Below are positions 27,910-36,715 of a stretch of DNA of 64,000 nucleotides, in pieces. Origin of the DNA: Acinetobacter sp. Marseille-Q1618. GTDB lineage: Bacteria; Pseudomonadota; Gammaproteobacteria; Pseudomonadales; Moraxellaceae. The position numbers were made by a program, and so were the translations under genes. Under the pieces are notes generated by a model. The model was not told the DNA's origin. It saw nothing but the letters and a program-made list of their open reading frames with translations, and made no database searches. The stretch is from the NCBI RefSeq assembly GCF_902809855.1, contig NZ_CADDWJ010000001.1, positions 992,001 through 1,056,000 of the forward strand. The letters are read 5' to 3'. Position 1 is the first letter of the stretch. Every line of letters begins with the position of its first letter.

Positions 27910-29185
27910 GGGTCGCCTCTCCTTTTTCTAATTCTGATTTTAGTAAGAAACTCCCTTGCGCTGCATATTGTTGTCCAACACTGACACCAGAAATCACACT
28001 CACCCATTCAGGATCATCGATTTCAGTATTTAATTGTACAGGCTGGGCGCTAAACTCTATTTTTTGATCATGATTTTTCGGAATAAATACAACACTTTGT
28101 CCTTCAACTTGCTGTATTGCACTTTTTTGGATACGAATGCCTTGTGTCGTGCCTTGTTCTAATAAAATATTGACCATTAAATTTGGCTTCAACTCTGCCG
28201 ACTGTGACAAGACTTTAGCTCTGACTTGTAAACGTCCTGTATGTGCATCTGCTTCAGTATTTAAACTTTGCACTTCTGCTTGAAAATGATTGCCTGACTG
28301 TAATGATTTAAAGTTAATTTTTCGGTTTGGACTAAAATGTTGTACATCGGCATGCGGCACAATAAATTCAAGCCATAATTGATTCAACTGATCAATCACA
28401 AAAAGCTGATCTGCAAGTTGTACATTTTCACCCACGACCAAATCTTTTTTACTGATCACACCTGAAATGGGAGCTTTAAGTTGGTATTGCCCACGACTTG
28501 AACTTGCTGCACCAAAAGCATTTAAGCGAGATTGAACCGCTTGTACTTGAATTTGTGCTTGTTGGTACGCGTTATAAGCACGTTGATAATCTTGTTTGGC
28601 AGAAATACCTTGCTGCCAAAGTTGACGTTCACGCTCATAGTATTGTTTTACTAGTTGTAAATTGGCTTGCTCTAATTTTAAATTAGCTTGTTGGTCAACC
28701 AAATCAGGCACAAGTAAAGTTGCCAACACTTGCCCTTTCTGAACAGATTGTCCCAACTGCACATAAACTGCCTCGACATGACCGCTAAAATTAGGTGAAA
28801 CATGGGCTTGCTGGTCGGTATTCACCGTCAATTTTGCAGGATAAGTTGCCAACTTCATTACACTGCCTTGTTCAACTTTAGCTAATTGAATCCCTTGTTC
28901 AACCAACTGTTGCGCAGTTAGAGTTATACTTTCAGTACGCCCTTCTTCTGCATGTTCACCTTCATCATGTGCATGCCCTTCCTCACCTTCTTCATGTGCA
29001 TGTTCTTTTTCGTCTGCGTGTGATTCTTCTGCAGCATGTCCATTTTCATCTGTTTTGGCTTGATCTTTCGTCCACCAAATCAATGCTGCGGCTAAAATTG
29101 CAGTACTGATGACCGCAATGAGGATCAAAATAGACTGAGAAACTTTTCCTGACTGTGTATTTAAATCTAATTTTTGTTTGATCAT
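27899..29185 (-). CDS. czcB: Periplasmic adaptor of heavy-metal efflux, CzcB type
   Basis: A 428-residue membrane fusion protein. The N-terminal anchor is about residues 18-38. A His/Glu-rich stretch follows (50-80, with at least seven histidines in repeats such as HAHEEGEEGHAHDEGEHAEE), a likely periplasmic metal-binding segment. Then come the lipoyl/hairpin part (FSGHVEAVYVQLGQSVQKGQ) and beta-barrel domains. The C-terminus ends in HEH. It links CzcA to CzcC. Overlaps czcA by 11 bases and starts just after the czcC stop. Confidence 0.92.
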   Translation of the reverse strand: MIKQKLDLNTQSGKVSQSILILIAVISTAILAAALIWWTKDQAKTDENGHAAEESHADEKEHAHEEGEEGHAHDEGEHAEEGRTESITLTAQQLVEQGIQLAKVEQGSVMKLATYPAKLTVNTDQQAHVSPNFSGHVEAVYVQLGQSVQKGQVLATLLVPDLVDQQANLKLEQANLQLVKQYYERERQLWQQGISAKQDYQRAYNAYQQAQIQVQAVQSRLNAFGAASSSRGQYQLKAPISGVISKKDLVVGENVQLADQLFVIDQLNQLWLEFIVPHADVQHFSPNRKINFKSLQSGNHFQAEVQSLNTEADAHTGRLQVRAKVLSQSAELKPNLMVNILLEQGTTQGIRIQKSAIQQVEGQSVVFIPKNHDQKIEFSAQPVQLNTEIDDPEWVSVISGVSVGQQYAAQGSFLLKSELEKGEATHEH

Positions 29186-29186
29186 T

Positions 29187-30545
29187 TTAGTTTCCCCCTA
29201 CCGTTGGCAATGACTGAATATTCTCCCAAAGGCTTTGATTGATTCCTGCTAAGCCATCACTTGACATCACAGCGTTGGGTTCTAAACCAAGACTTAAACT
29301 TTCAGCCGTGATGGCGTTTTGCCATGCGCGTTTTAACAATTCAACTTTACGCTGCCGAATCTCTTGCAGTTGCAAAGTGGCTTGCTGTACATCAGTCAGT
29401 GCAAACTTTCCAGCGCTAAATCCAAGTAGAGTTTTTTGTTGTACTTCCATTGCTAAAGGTAATTGAGTTACTTCAATATCTTTAAACTGAACTTCTAAAC
29501 CTTGTAATTCGGTCAATAAAGTCCCAATGCGTAAGGCATTTTGCTGCGTATAAAAAGATTGTTGTCGTGTTAATGCTTCTTGTTTTTGCTGCTGAATCTG
29601 CACGCGATATTGCTGCCGATCAAAAATATTGAGTGGCACACTGAGCCCCAACATCATTTGATTTTCAGTTGAATTTTCGGGTGCTTTACTACGATTTACA
29701 CCAAAGCTTATCGTTGGATTTGGACGACTAGCAGCTTTGATTTGTTCGATTTGTGCTTTAGACGTTTTTAACTGTAATTGACGAGATTTTTCTCGATAAT
29801 TTTCTGCCAAATAACGTTGTACATTGGCATGACTTGCACTTGGCCACAACTGATTTGGACTCTGCTCTACCTGTAGAGTTTTATCTGATTCACCCCATAA
29901 ATTGGACAGTTGTTGCTGTGCCAATTGAACTTGTAAATCCGCTTGTTTAAATAAACGTACATTTTCACTATAGCTAAGTTTTGCACGTTTTAAATCAACT
30001 TCTGCCACACTGCCTGCTTGAAAACGTTTTTGAATGGCATTGGCATTGGCTTCACTCACCCTCAACTGTGCTTGTACAATATTTCGCTCTAACTCCGCAA
30101 TCGCCAACTGCGACCACAAATATTTCACTGCGAGTTGAAGTTGTGCTTGGTAAATCTGTTGCTGCAATGCACTTTGATCTTTTGCCAATACCGCCAGTTG
30201 ACGATTGGCTTTTCTGACACCAAACACATCCAGTTCTTGTGAAATACCAATGGATAGCTCTTGTTCTTGATTAGAATCAAAACCCGTTTGCTCAATACTC
30301 AGCTCAGGATTTTTCCACAACTGACTTTGCTTCATATTGGCAGTATCAATATTGCTTTGTATTGCCCAAATTTGCTGTGATGTCTGATAATTCTGCGTTT
30401 TTTCAATGGCTTGTTCAAGTGAAATAAAGGTCGCATTTCCCCATGAACTCAGCGTGAATAAAACCACACTATAAGCCATCTGTTTAAGCCTAAGGTACGG
30501 CTGTACAACAACATGTGATTGTTGTTGAAAGTATTTTTTTGACAT
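29187..30545 (-). CDS. czcC: Outer-membrane channel of heavy-metal efflux, CzcC type
   Basis: A 452-residue TolC-family outer-membrane factor with two outer-membrane-efflux repeats made of long amphipathic helices. The signal segment is probably AYSVVLFTLSSWGNA (about 24-38), after an unusually long hydrophilic start. If translation begins later, at the methionine before AYSV, the signal peptide would be of normal length; the ATG at 30545 has GGGG upstream. First structural gene of the tripartite pump. Confidence 0.9.
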   Translation of the reverse strand: MSKKYFQQQSHVVVQPYLRLKQMAYSVVLFTLSSWGNATFISLEQAIEKTQNYQTSQQIWAIQSNIDTANMKQSQLWKNPELSIEQTGFDSNQEQELSIGISQELDVFGVRKANRQLAVLAKDQSALQQQIYQAQLQLAVKYLWSQLAIAELERNIVQAQLRVSEANANAIQKRFQAGSVAEVDLKRAKLSYSENVRLFKQADLQVQLAQQQLSNLWGESDKTLQVEQSPNQLWPSASHANVQRYLAENYREKSRQLQLKTSKAQIEQIKAASRPNPTISFGVNRSKAPENSTENQMMLGLSVPLNIFDRQQYRVQIQQQKQEALTRQQSFYTQQNALRIGTLLTELQGLEVQFKDIEVTQLPLAMEVQQKTLLGFSAGKFALTDVQQATLQLQEIRQRKVELLKRAWQNAITAESLSLGLEPNAVMSSDGLAGINQSLWENIQSLPTVGGN

Positions 30546-30593
30546 GAATATGCCCCACTTTTATAAATAAAGAAAAGTGGTGGGCTGTTTGGA

Positions 30594-31001
30594 CTACCCC
30601 ACCTGTAGTGGGGCTAAAATTGGAGGTGGGGTATTCAAGCCCAGATCTGGAGATTGATAAAAATTATACCAAGGGAAAAGGTTGATTAATGCAATGATTT
30701 GACGACTTGAAAATATAAAATTATCTTGTTCATCCACCAAGATCATGGCATTAAAAGAAGGTAAATGATCCTGATGATCATCCTCTAAAAATGAAAAATC
30801 ACTGGAAGAATGCGTCTGTATTTCTGAGATTTTAAAATCACTTTGACAAGATTTTGTTATCTGATGATGACCAAAATGTTGTGCTGAAATATTATTGAGT
30901 GTTGTTTCTTCATGCACGCAAAATGCTGCTGCGACATTCCAAAGACTTTGGAACGTGAGCAAAGCAAATAACAACATGATGAAATGACTTCTTTTCAGCA
31001 T
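30594..31001 (-). CDS. czcI: CzcI-like small periplasmic protein
   Basis: A 135-residue secreted protein preceding czcCBA. The signal peptide is LKRSHFIMLLFALLTFQSLWNVAAA, followed by FCVHEE, the characteristic C-x-HE start of CzcI proteins. Histidines, aspartates and a second cysteine (KSCQSDF) follow. CzcI is proposed to modulate czc expression or metal handling; its mechanism is not settled. A TTG start at 31016 is possible, but the ATG at 31001 gives a proper signal peptide. No czcRS or czcD gene is nearby. Confidence 0.7.
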   Translation of the reverse strand: MLKRSHFIMLLFALLTFQSLWNVAAAFCVHEETTLNNISAQHFGHHQITKSCQSDFKISEIQTHSSSDFSFLEDDHQDHLPSFNAMILVDEQDNFIFSSRQIIALINLFPWYNFYQSPDLGLNTPPPILAPLQVG

Positions 31002-31153
31002 TATTTCATTGAGCAACTTAAAGACTCGAACAGCATACCTAAATTTTGCTTGTTATAAAATTACAAATGTATCTTTCAGAAAAGATTTTCACTGTATACG
31101 GTCAAATAACTTAATTGAAATTTCAAATATCTAAAAATATCACTTACGACAAA

Positions 31154-31417
31154 CTATACTTCGCGACATGCCTTCTGCTTTTCTTCTTTACTACGCATAT
31201 CAACAGGATTTTTAACACACTTACAATACTCATAATACTTGTTTTTATCCAGTCCTTCAGGCGATTCTACATCTTTACATTCCGTGAGTATTGTCGCTAA
31301 TCTAGGAAAAGTTTCAGTTTCTTTAGTTTTGTTACTTATAGATTCCACAGGCATGTCAGGTTTGTAAATTATGATAAGTAGTGACACTATGGTTGTGAAT
31401 AAAAATATATATTTCAC
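31154..31417 (-). CDS. Small secreted or membrane-anchored cysteine-containing protein, unknown
   Basis: An 87-residue protein beginning at GTG. A hydrophobic segment (about 3-18, YIFLFTTIVSLLIIIY) is followed by a hydrophilic, lysine- and glutamate-rich part with four cysteines (TECKD, YCKCVK and KACRE). The cysteines suggest one or two disulfides in the periplasm. GGAG is 13 bases before the GTG, which is long. It lies between the phnX terminator and czcI on the same strand. I recognise no family. Confidence 0.5.
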   Translation of the reverse strand: MKYIFLFTTIVSLLIIIYKPDMPVESISNKTKETETFPRLATILTECKDVESPEGLDKNKYYEYCKCVKNPVDMRSKEEKQKACREV

Positions 31418-31593
31418 TGAGTGAATAAAACTCCTCTAAATTAAATTATGCATCTATTTCTAAATCAAAGTGATATTCAATCAAGGCTGACTTGGCATTT
31501 GGTGAGTAACAATAATTTTAATACTTTGTATAAAGTATGCTGACATTCAATCCATTTATTATTGATATAAAAACAAGCTAGATCAACAAGTTT

Positions 31594-31633
31594 AAAACGA
31601 ATACTAACCAAAATATTGGTTAGTATTCGTTTT
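31594..31633. terminator. Strong bidirectional terminator after phnX
   Basis: A perfect 18-bp inverted repeat (31594-31611 with 31616-31633) has a 4-base AATA loop and A/T-rich ends on both sides. It stands 10 bases after the phnX stop and isolates the phosphonate genes from the small gene and czc block. Confidence 0.92.
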
Positions 31634-31643
31634 TAGTAAAAAA

Positions 31644-32471
31644 TTAAGGTTTTTCACCATTTGCTAATCGTTGTTCAATCGCATCTAATACCGCAGGCAG
31701 ATCAGCAATACTATCAATCACATAATGCGCACCTGACGCATTCATTTTTGCATAGGCTTTTTCTTTTAAGCTTGTTTGTTCAGATGCAGAAAGTGCAGAC
31801 CATTCTGCAAAGCTTAAACCCACTTCGTTACCACTCACAGCCAAACCGACCGTCCAACAACCACCATTTAACCCTTCTTCGATACCAACTACAGTATCAT
31901 CCACTTTCACCACAGTTTTAATGTCTAAGACATCTAGTTCAATCAAATTTTTCCACAACATTTCAGGATATGGACGCCCATGTTTCACATCACTTGCGGT
32001 AATAATACAATCAGGTACATAACCTTGATCAGCAGCATCTTGTACCAATTGACCAATCATCATTGAGGCATAACCTGTGTTACTACCAATTTTTGCACCA
32101 CGCGCACGAATATCTGCAAAAGCTTCTAAAGCACCCGGAATCAACTTTGAACATTGTGGAATGGTTTTTAATTGGTATGGAATAAAGTCTTGATATAAAC
32201 GGTCAATGTCTGCCACAGTCACTTCTGCACCATGTGCTTGTTCCCATGCGTCTGCAACTCGTGGCATTTTTAGAACTGCTGCAATGTGATCACGTTTTTC
32301 CAAACCCATTGGTGCACGAGCTTCTTCAATTGAAATTTCAACTTGATTGTCTGCAAATAATGCCATAAATGCCAAAATTGGTGCGCGTGAACCAAAGTCT
32401 ACGGTTGTACCTGCCCAATCAAAAACTACGGCTTGTAATGCTGCTTGCGGTTTAGCGTTTGAAGTGTTCAT
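31644..32471 (-). CDS. phnX: Phosphonoacetaldehyde hydrolase (phosphonatase)
   Basis: A 275-residue HAD-superfamily enzyme that splits phosphonoacetaldehyde into acetaldehyde and phosphate. The nucleophile is D18 in VVFDWAGTTVDFG. The Schiff-base lysine is K59 in MGLEKRDH, the residue that distinguishes phosphonatase from other HAD enzymes. The late motif is VKVDDTVVGIEEGLNGG. AGGAC precedes the ATG. Second gene of the phnWX unit; its substrate is the product of PhnW. Confidence 0.97.
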   Translation of the reverse strand: MNTSNAKPQAALQAVVFDWAGTTVDFGSRAPILAFMALFADNQVEISIEEARAPMGLEKRDHIAAVLKMPRVADAWEQAHGAEVTVADIDRLYQDFIPYQLKTIPQCSKLIPGALEAFADIRARGAKIGSNTGYASMMIGQLVQDAADQGYVPDCIITASDVKHGRPYPEMLWKNLIELDVLDIKTVVKVDDTVVGIEEGLNGGCWTVGLAVSGNEVGLSFAEWSALSASEQTSLKEKAYAKMNASGAHYVIDSIADLPAVLDAIEQRLANGEKP

Positions 32472-32528
32472 AAGTTTGTCCTAAAAGTTTGTGTATTCAG
32501 TGGATCAATAAAGGGGGGAAATGAAAAA

Positions 32529-33677
32529 TTAAGCCTGACGATAGTGCTGAATTGCCGTTAAAAGTCGTTCAATATCATCCAAATAAACTTCACCGATATT
32601 GCCAATACGGAAGCAATTTAAATCGGTGACTTTGCCGGGATAGATCACAAAACCTGCTTGTTTTAGATTTTCATACAAGGCTTGAAAGCTAAAATCTGCT
32701 TCATTTGGATATAAGAATGTGGTGATGATTGGGGATTGCGGTGTGTGTTGATCTAAGACCATTTCAAAACCAAGTGCTTGCATACCTGCTGCTAGACGTT
32801 GTTGATTTTGCAAATAACGCTGATAACGTGCAGTGATACCACCTTCTTGTTCCAGCTCTAACAGCGCTTGATAAAATGCACGTACCACATGGGTTGGTGA
32901 GGTAAAACGCCATTTACCTTCGTGTTGTTCCATCGTGTTCCATTGGTCATAGAGGTCTAAACTCACGGAACGTGCTAAGCCTTTACACGCTTGTAATTGT
33001 TCACGTTTTACCAGAATAAAACCAAAACCTGGTACACCTTGGATACATTTATTTGCACTCGAAATTAAAAAGTCGATCTCTAAATCTGCAATATCCATCG
33101 GCACGCCACCAAATGAACTCATCGCATCCACGATCCATACTTTATTTTTAGCTTTAACAATGCGTCCGATGTCTTGAATCGGGTTCAGTAAACCTGTCGT
33201 GGTTTCGCAATGCACACATGCCACATGGGTGATGCTGTCATCTTCAAGTGCTTTTTCAATATCCGAGAGTTGAGGAGTTTGCATTTCAGGATAGCCTAAC
33301 TCCACCACATCAATGTTGAGGCAACGTGCCATTTGTACCATACGTGCACCATAAGCACCGTTATTGATAATTAAAATTTTTCCATCTTTGGGAATCGCAG
33401 AACCTAAGACGGATTCAACAGAAAAACTGCCACTACCTTGCATCAACACCGCACTATATTGTTCAGGTTGTGTCGTTGCCAACACCACCAAACGACTGCG
33501 GATATCTTGTACCAAAGCGTTATATTCTTTGTCCCACGTACACCAATCACGTTGCATCACACGACGGACACTTGCTGAGGTCGACAAAGGTCCAGGTGTC
33601 AGCAGTAAGTATTTATTTTCAAGACCTTTTTCAAATGATTTTTCAATGTCGTTTGTCAGTTCAATTTGTGCGTTCAT
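32529..33677 (-). CDS. phnW: 2-Aminoethylphosphonate:pyruvate transaminase
   Basis: A 382-residue class V PLP aminotransferase that turns 2-aminoethylphosphonate and pyruvate into phosphonoacetaldehyde and alanine. It has the opening [21 protein letters not shown] and the PLP lysine in [15 protein letters not shown]. It follows the palindromic operator at 33715 and a -10-like TATACT (33706-33711, minus strand). It forms one unit with phnX, 57 bp away. Confidence 0.97.
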   Translation of the reverse strand: MNAQIELTNDIEKSFEKGLENKYLLLTPGPLSTSASVRRVMQRDWCTWDKEYNALVQDIRSRLVVLATTQPEQYSAVLMQGSGSFSVESVLGSAIPKDGKILIINNGAYGARMVQMARCLNIDVVELGYPEMQTPQLSDIEKALEDDSITHVACVHCETTTGLLNPIQDIGRIVKAKNKVWIVDAMSSFGGVPMDIADLEIDFLISSANKCIQGVPGFGFILVKREQLQACKGLARSVSLDLYDQWNTMEQHEGKWRFTSPTHVVRAFYQALLELEQEGGITARYQRYLQNQQRLAAGMQALGFEMVLDQHTPQSPIITTFLYPNEADFSFQALYENLKQAGFVIYPGKVTDLNCFRIGNIGEVYLDDIERLLTAIQHYRQA

Positions 33678-33714
33678 TTCGCCTAACCTTTGTTCAATTT
33701 GATACAGTATAAAT

Positions 33715-33736
33715 TAATCTGGTTTAAACCAGATTA
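33715..33736. promoter_or_regulatory. PhnR-type operator before phnWX
   Basis: A perfect 22-bp palindrome (TAATCTGGTTT and its reverse complement). On the minus strand it covers the expected -35 of phnW and is followed three bases later by TATACTGT as a -10. The same core recurs before phnS. Its right end contains the stop codon of the upstream FAD gene. Confidence 0.85.
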
Positions 33737-34888
33737 CAAAATATAATTTTCTAACATTTCTTTCATAAATCCTGCGCCTGTGGTCATGCCTTTTCCTGCA
33801 ATCGCACTGACGAGGAAAATATTGCTTGCCGCTTCCGTCACACATGCCAACTCGGTGGGATGCGTGAGGTAATAACCATTCCAACGAGATTCAATTTCAG
33901 GCAGTTCTAAGCCGATATTTTCTTTGCAATATTGCAAAATGAATTGGTTAATTTCTTCACGTTGATTAAATTGTGGTAGGTCTTCGATTGGATAATATTC
34001 ATGGCTATCACCCAAAATAATTTGTCCAAACTGATTTTGTTTAATTAAAATATGAATGCCATATTGTCCAACTAGACCTGTCTGTGATTCATTTTTAAGG
34101 CTTTGGTGACTTGGACAAATTTCAAAAGCAGGATAGCGAGAGATCGATAAACCAGAATAAATCGACGCATTTAAATTCACGTTTAGCGGTTTGGTTAATG
34201 CCATTTGCAAGGTACAGCGCAACAAACCTTTTTGCTGTAATAGATCGGGATACAACAATTGCGTCACTTCACCGTGACAAATCAAAACTTTATTCGCGGT
34301 ATAGGTTTGCCCTGTCGCTAAGCGGATTTGTGCTATGCCTTGACTAGATTGTGTGTGTACCACACAGGCATTGCACTGAATATCTACCCCAAGCTTTTCT
34401 GCATACTGTAACAAACGTAGTCCAACCAAATGGGGCTCTACTGAATAATCTTCATGAAAAACCATGCCACCACAAGTTGGTGTTTTGGTATTTAAATAAG
34501 CATATTGATCAAATAATTGTTGCTTGGATAATAGACTTACAGGAATCTGATAATCAGGCGCAGCTTGGGCAAACTCGTTCAACACTTGCCATTCCAGCTC
34601 AGTATTTGCTACATACAAACCATTACGTTGCTGAAATGAAATATCCGTTTGTGCCTGAATCCGTTGATAAAATTCACGTGTTGCCAAAGCATATTCACGC
34701 CATTTTTCATCAGGACGACTGAGTGTCGATGTGCCAACCATGCCAAAGTTCCGACGTGTTGCACCGACAGGTTGTGCATCTTTTTCAAAGACTTGCACCT
34801 TTAAACCTTGTTCTGCCGCTTGGATTGCAGCCGAGATTCCTAAAATGCCTGCACCGACAATAATTAAGTCAAATTGTGCTGTATTCAT
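33734..34888 (-). CDS. FAD-dependent oxidoreductase of the aminoethylphosphonate cluster
   Basis: A 384-residue DAO-fold flavoprotein. The FAD-binding motif is LIIVGAGILGISAAIQAAEQG, and the C-terminal closure is NIFLVSAIAGKGMTTGAGFMKEM. It corresponds to the TIGR03364-type oxidoreductases that recur in phosphonate gene clusters. Such enzymes are reported to oxidise AEP or N-methylated AEP to phosphonoacetaldehyde; I recall this only in outline. The ATG at 34888 has GGTGGAA upstream; the GTG at 34900 is inside that site. Its stop codon lies within the operator for phnW. Confidence 0.82.
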   Translation of the reverse strand: MNTAQFDLIIVGAGILGISAAIQAAEQGLKVQVFEKDAQPVGATRRNFGMVGTSTLSRPDEKWREYALATREFYQRIQAQTDISFQQRNGLYVANTELEWQVLNEFAQAAPDYQIPVSLLSKQQLFDQYAYLNTKTPTCGGMVFHEDYSVEPHLVGLRLLQYAEKLGVDIQCNACVVHTQSSQGIAQIRLATGQTYTANKVLICHGEVTQLLYPDLLQQKGLLRCTLQMALTKPLNVNLNASIYSGLSISRYPAFEICPSHQSLKNESQTGLVGQYGIHILIKQNQFGQIILGDSHEYYPIEDLPQFNQREEINQFILQYCKENIGLELPEIESRWNGYYLTHPTELACVTEAASNIFLVSAIAGKGMTTGAGFMKEMLENYIL

Positions 34889-34999
34889 GCTATTTTCCAC
34901 CTTATTTACTTTTTTCAGGACGCAAAATCCCAGCGCCTAAAGCAAGCGTTTAATTTAAGTATCTGAGTTAATTAAAAAGAATATTGAATGATCAGTCTC

Positions 35000-36715
35000 T
35001 TATGAAGAGCTTTGCTCACGCCAACGTTGTGTTGATGCCATCATTTTACGAGTCAGTAACCAATGCAATAATTTGACTGCGCATGAAGTGAGTAAAATCA
35101 AAATACTCATCGCCACTGCTGCTACAGTATCGCCCGCATCATCCATATTCAGCACCGCCACCGATGCCAAATTGGTATCTGGTGAGTAGAGAAAAATTGC
35201 AGCTGAAACCGTGGTCATGGCATTGACAAATAAATACACCGACACATCACACAGCGCAGGGAAGGTTAAAGGTAAATAGACTTTACGAAACATTGTCCAA
35301 TGTGATGTTCCTAAACTTTGTGCTGCATGATCGAGTTGATTCGGAATCTGCTGAATCGCATGGGTCAAGGTCAAATGCGGTACAGTGTAATAATGAATAA
35401 TGGTTGAAATCACCAACAACGTCATCGTACCGTACAGCACAGACATTGGATTTTGCGGTGTATTAAAGAACAAGATATACGCAATACCCAATACTAGGCC
35501 AGGAACAGCCAAAGGCAGCAATACCAAGACTTGTACATAATTTTTCAGTAAAGGATGTGCTTTAAAACGTGCGCTAAATAAAGCAATGATAAAGATCAAG
35601 ATCGTACCAAAAATCGTGCTGAACAATGCCAATTTGATCGAGTTAAAATAACTTGCCCAACCACCACCATCGACATAATCAAAACGATAATGATTTAAGG
35701 TCAGTGATAAATCATAAGGCCAATAGCGAATAAATGAAGCAAGAATCGCAGTAACAATAATCAGTAAAATTCCGCCTGAAATCACACCACAAAACACAGT
35801 TAATGCTTTTTCAATGCGTGGATTGCTACGTACACGATAAGGTTGAATTTGAAAATTTTGATAACGTTCCTGACGACGGCTTTGGTAACGATCAAAAATA
35901 AATGCCAACAGTGCAGGACACAATAACAGAATCGAAATTACTGCACCCATATTCATATTCTGCTGACCAATGATCTGCTTATATACATCCAATGCCATCA
36001 TATTGAATGAGCCACCGATCACTTTAGGAATCCCAAAATCGGTAATCACATAGGTAAATGCCACCAGACACGCACTGACCAAACCATAACGAATCGCAGG
36101 AAAAGTCACCGCCCAATGGGTTTGTAAGGTATTTTTCCCTAAGGCATGTGCAGCTTCAATCAAGCGTTGATCAATATGGCGAAATGCACCCATCATCAAC
36201 ATCACTATGGCAGGAAATAACCAAAAACAATAACTGATTAAAATGCCAAGTGGCCCATAAATCTCCACCTCGCCCATAATGCCTCTAAACACACCTTGCT
36301 GACCGAACAAATACACCAATGCCAATGAAGGCAAAATCGAAGGTGCAAGGATCGGTAAAAATGCTACCGTTTTAAAGAAGGCTTTGCCTCGAATATTGCA
36401 ATTGGTCAAAGCAAATGCATAGACACTAGCCAAGCTGACCGTGATCAGCATCGCAGTGATGGCAATCCATATCGAGTTAAAAATCGATGAAATCAAAGCA
36501 GGATTGGAAAAATAAGCGACAAAATTATCCAAACCAACAAATTGATGCTGTTCATTTAAAAATGCACTTTGCATCAGTACAATTAAGGGCGCGATCAAAC
36601 TCAAAGTTAATAAAATCGCTGCGATAAATAACACCGCACTTGAACGCAATGAATAACGAGAGCGACGCGCTGTCTGCCCTTTTAATAAAGCATCTGCGAC
36701 GGGTTGATTTAACAT
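35000..36715 (-). CDS. Fused two-domain 2-aminoethylphosphonate ABC permease
   Basis: A 571-residue inner-membrane protein with about twelve helices and two permease domains in one chain, each with its own EAA loop (EAAHALGKNTLQTHWAVTFPAIRYG near 190 and HAAQSLGTSHWTMFRKVYLPLTFPAL near 470). Length and layout fit the PhnU2 type (TIGR03262), which replaces separate PhnU and PhnV. It overlaps the ATPase gene upstream by seven bases. Imports AEP with the ATPase and the lipoprotein. Confidence 0.9.
   Translation of the reverse strand: MLNQPVADALLKGQTARRSRYSLRSSAVLFIAAILLTLSLIAPLIVLMQSAFLNEQHQFVGLDNFVAYFSNPALISSIFNSIWIAITAMLITVSLASVYAFALTNCNIRGKAFFKTVAFLPILAPSILPSLALVYLFGQQGVFRGIMGEVEIYGPLGILISYCFWLFPAIVMLMMGAFRHIDQRLIEAAHALGKNTLQTHWAVTFPAIRYGLVSACLVAFTYVITDFGIPKVIGGSFNMMALDVYKQIIGQQNMNMGAVISILLLCPALLAFIFDRYQSRRQERYQNFQIQPYRVRSNPRIEKALTVFCGVISGGILLIIVTAILASFIRYWPYDLSLTLNHYRFDYVDGGGWASYFNSIKLALFSTIFGTILIFIIALFSARFKAHPLLKNYVQVLVLLPLAVPGLVLGIAYILFFNTPQNPMSVLYGTMTLLVISTIIHYYTVPHLTLTHAIQQIPNQLDHAAQSLGTSHWTMFRKVYLPLTFPALCDVSVYLFVNAMTTVSAAIFLYSPDTNLASVAVLNMDDAGDTVAAVAMSILILLTSCAVKLLHWLLTRKMMASTQRWREQSSS

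Noticed and set aside
34351..34722. 123-residue open frame opposite the FAD oxidoreductase gene
   Set aside because: Antisense shadow; no ribosome site and no motif.
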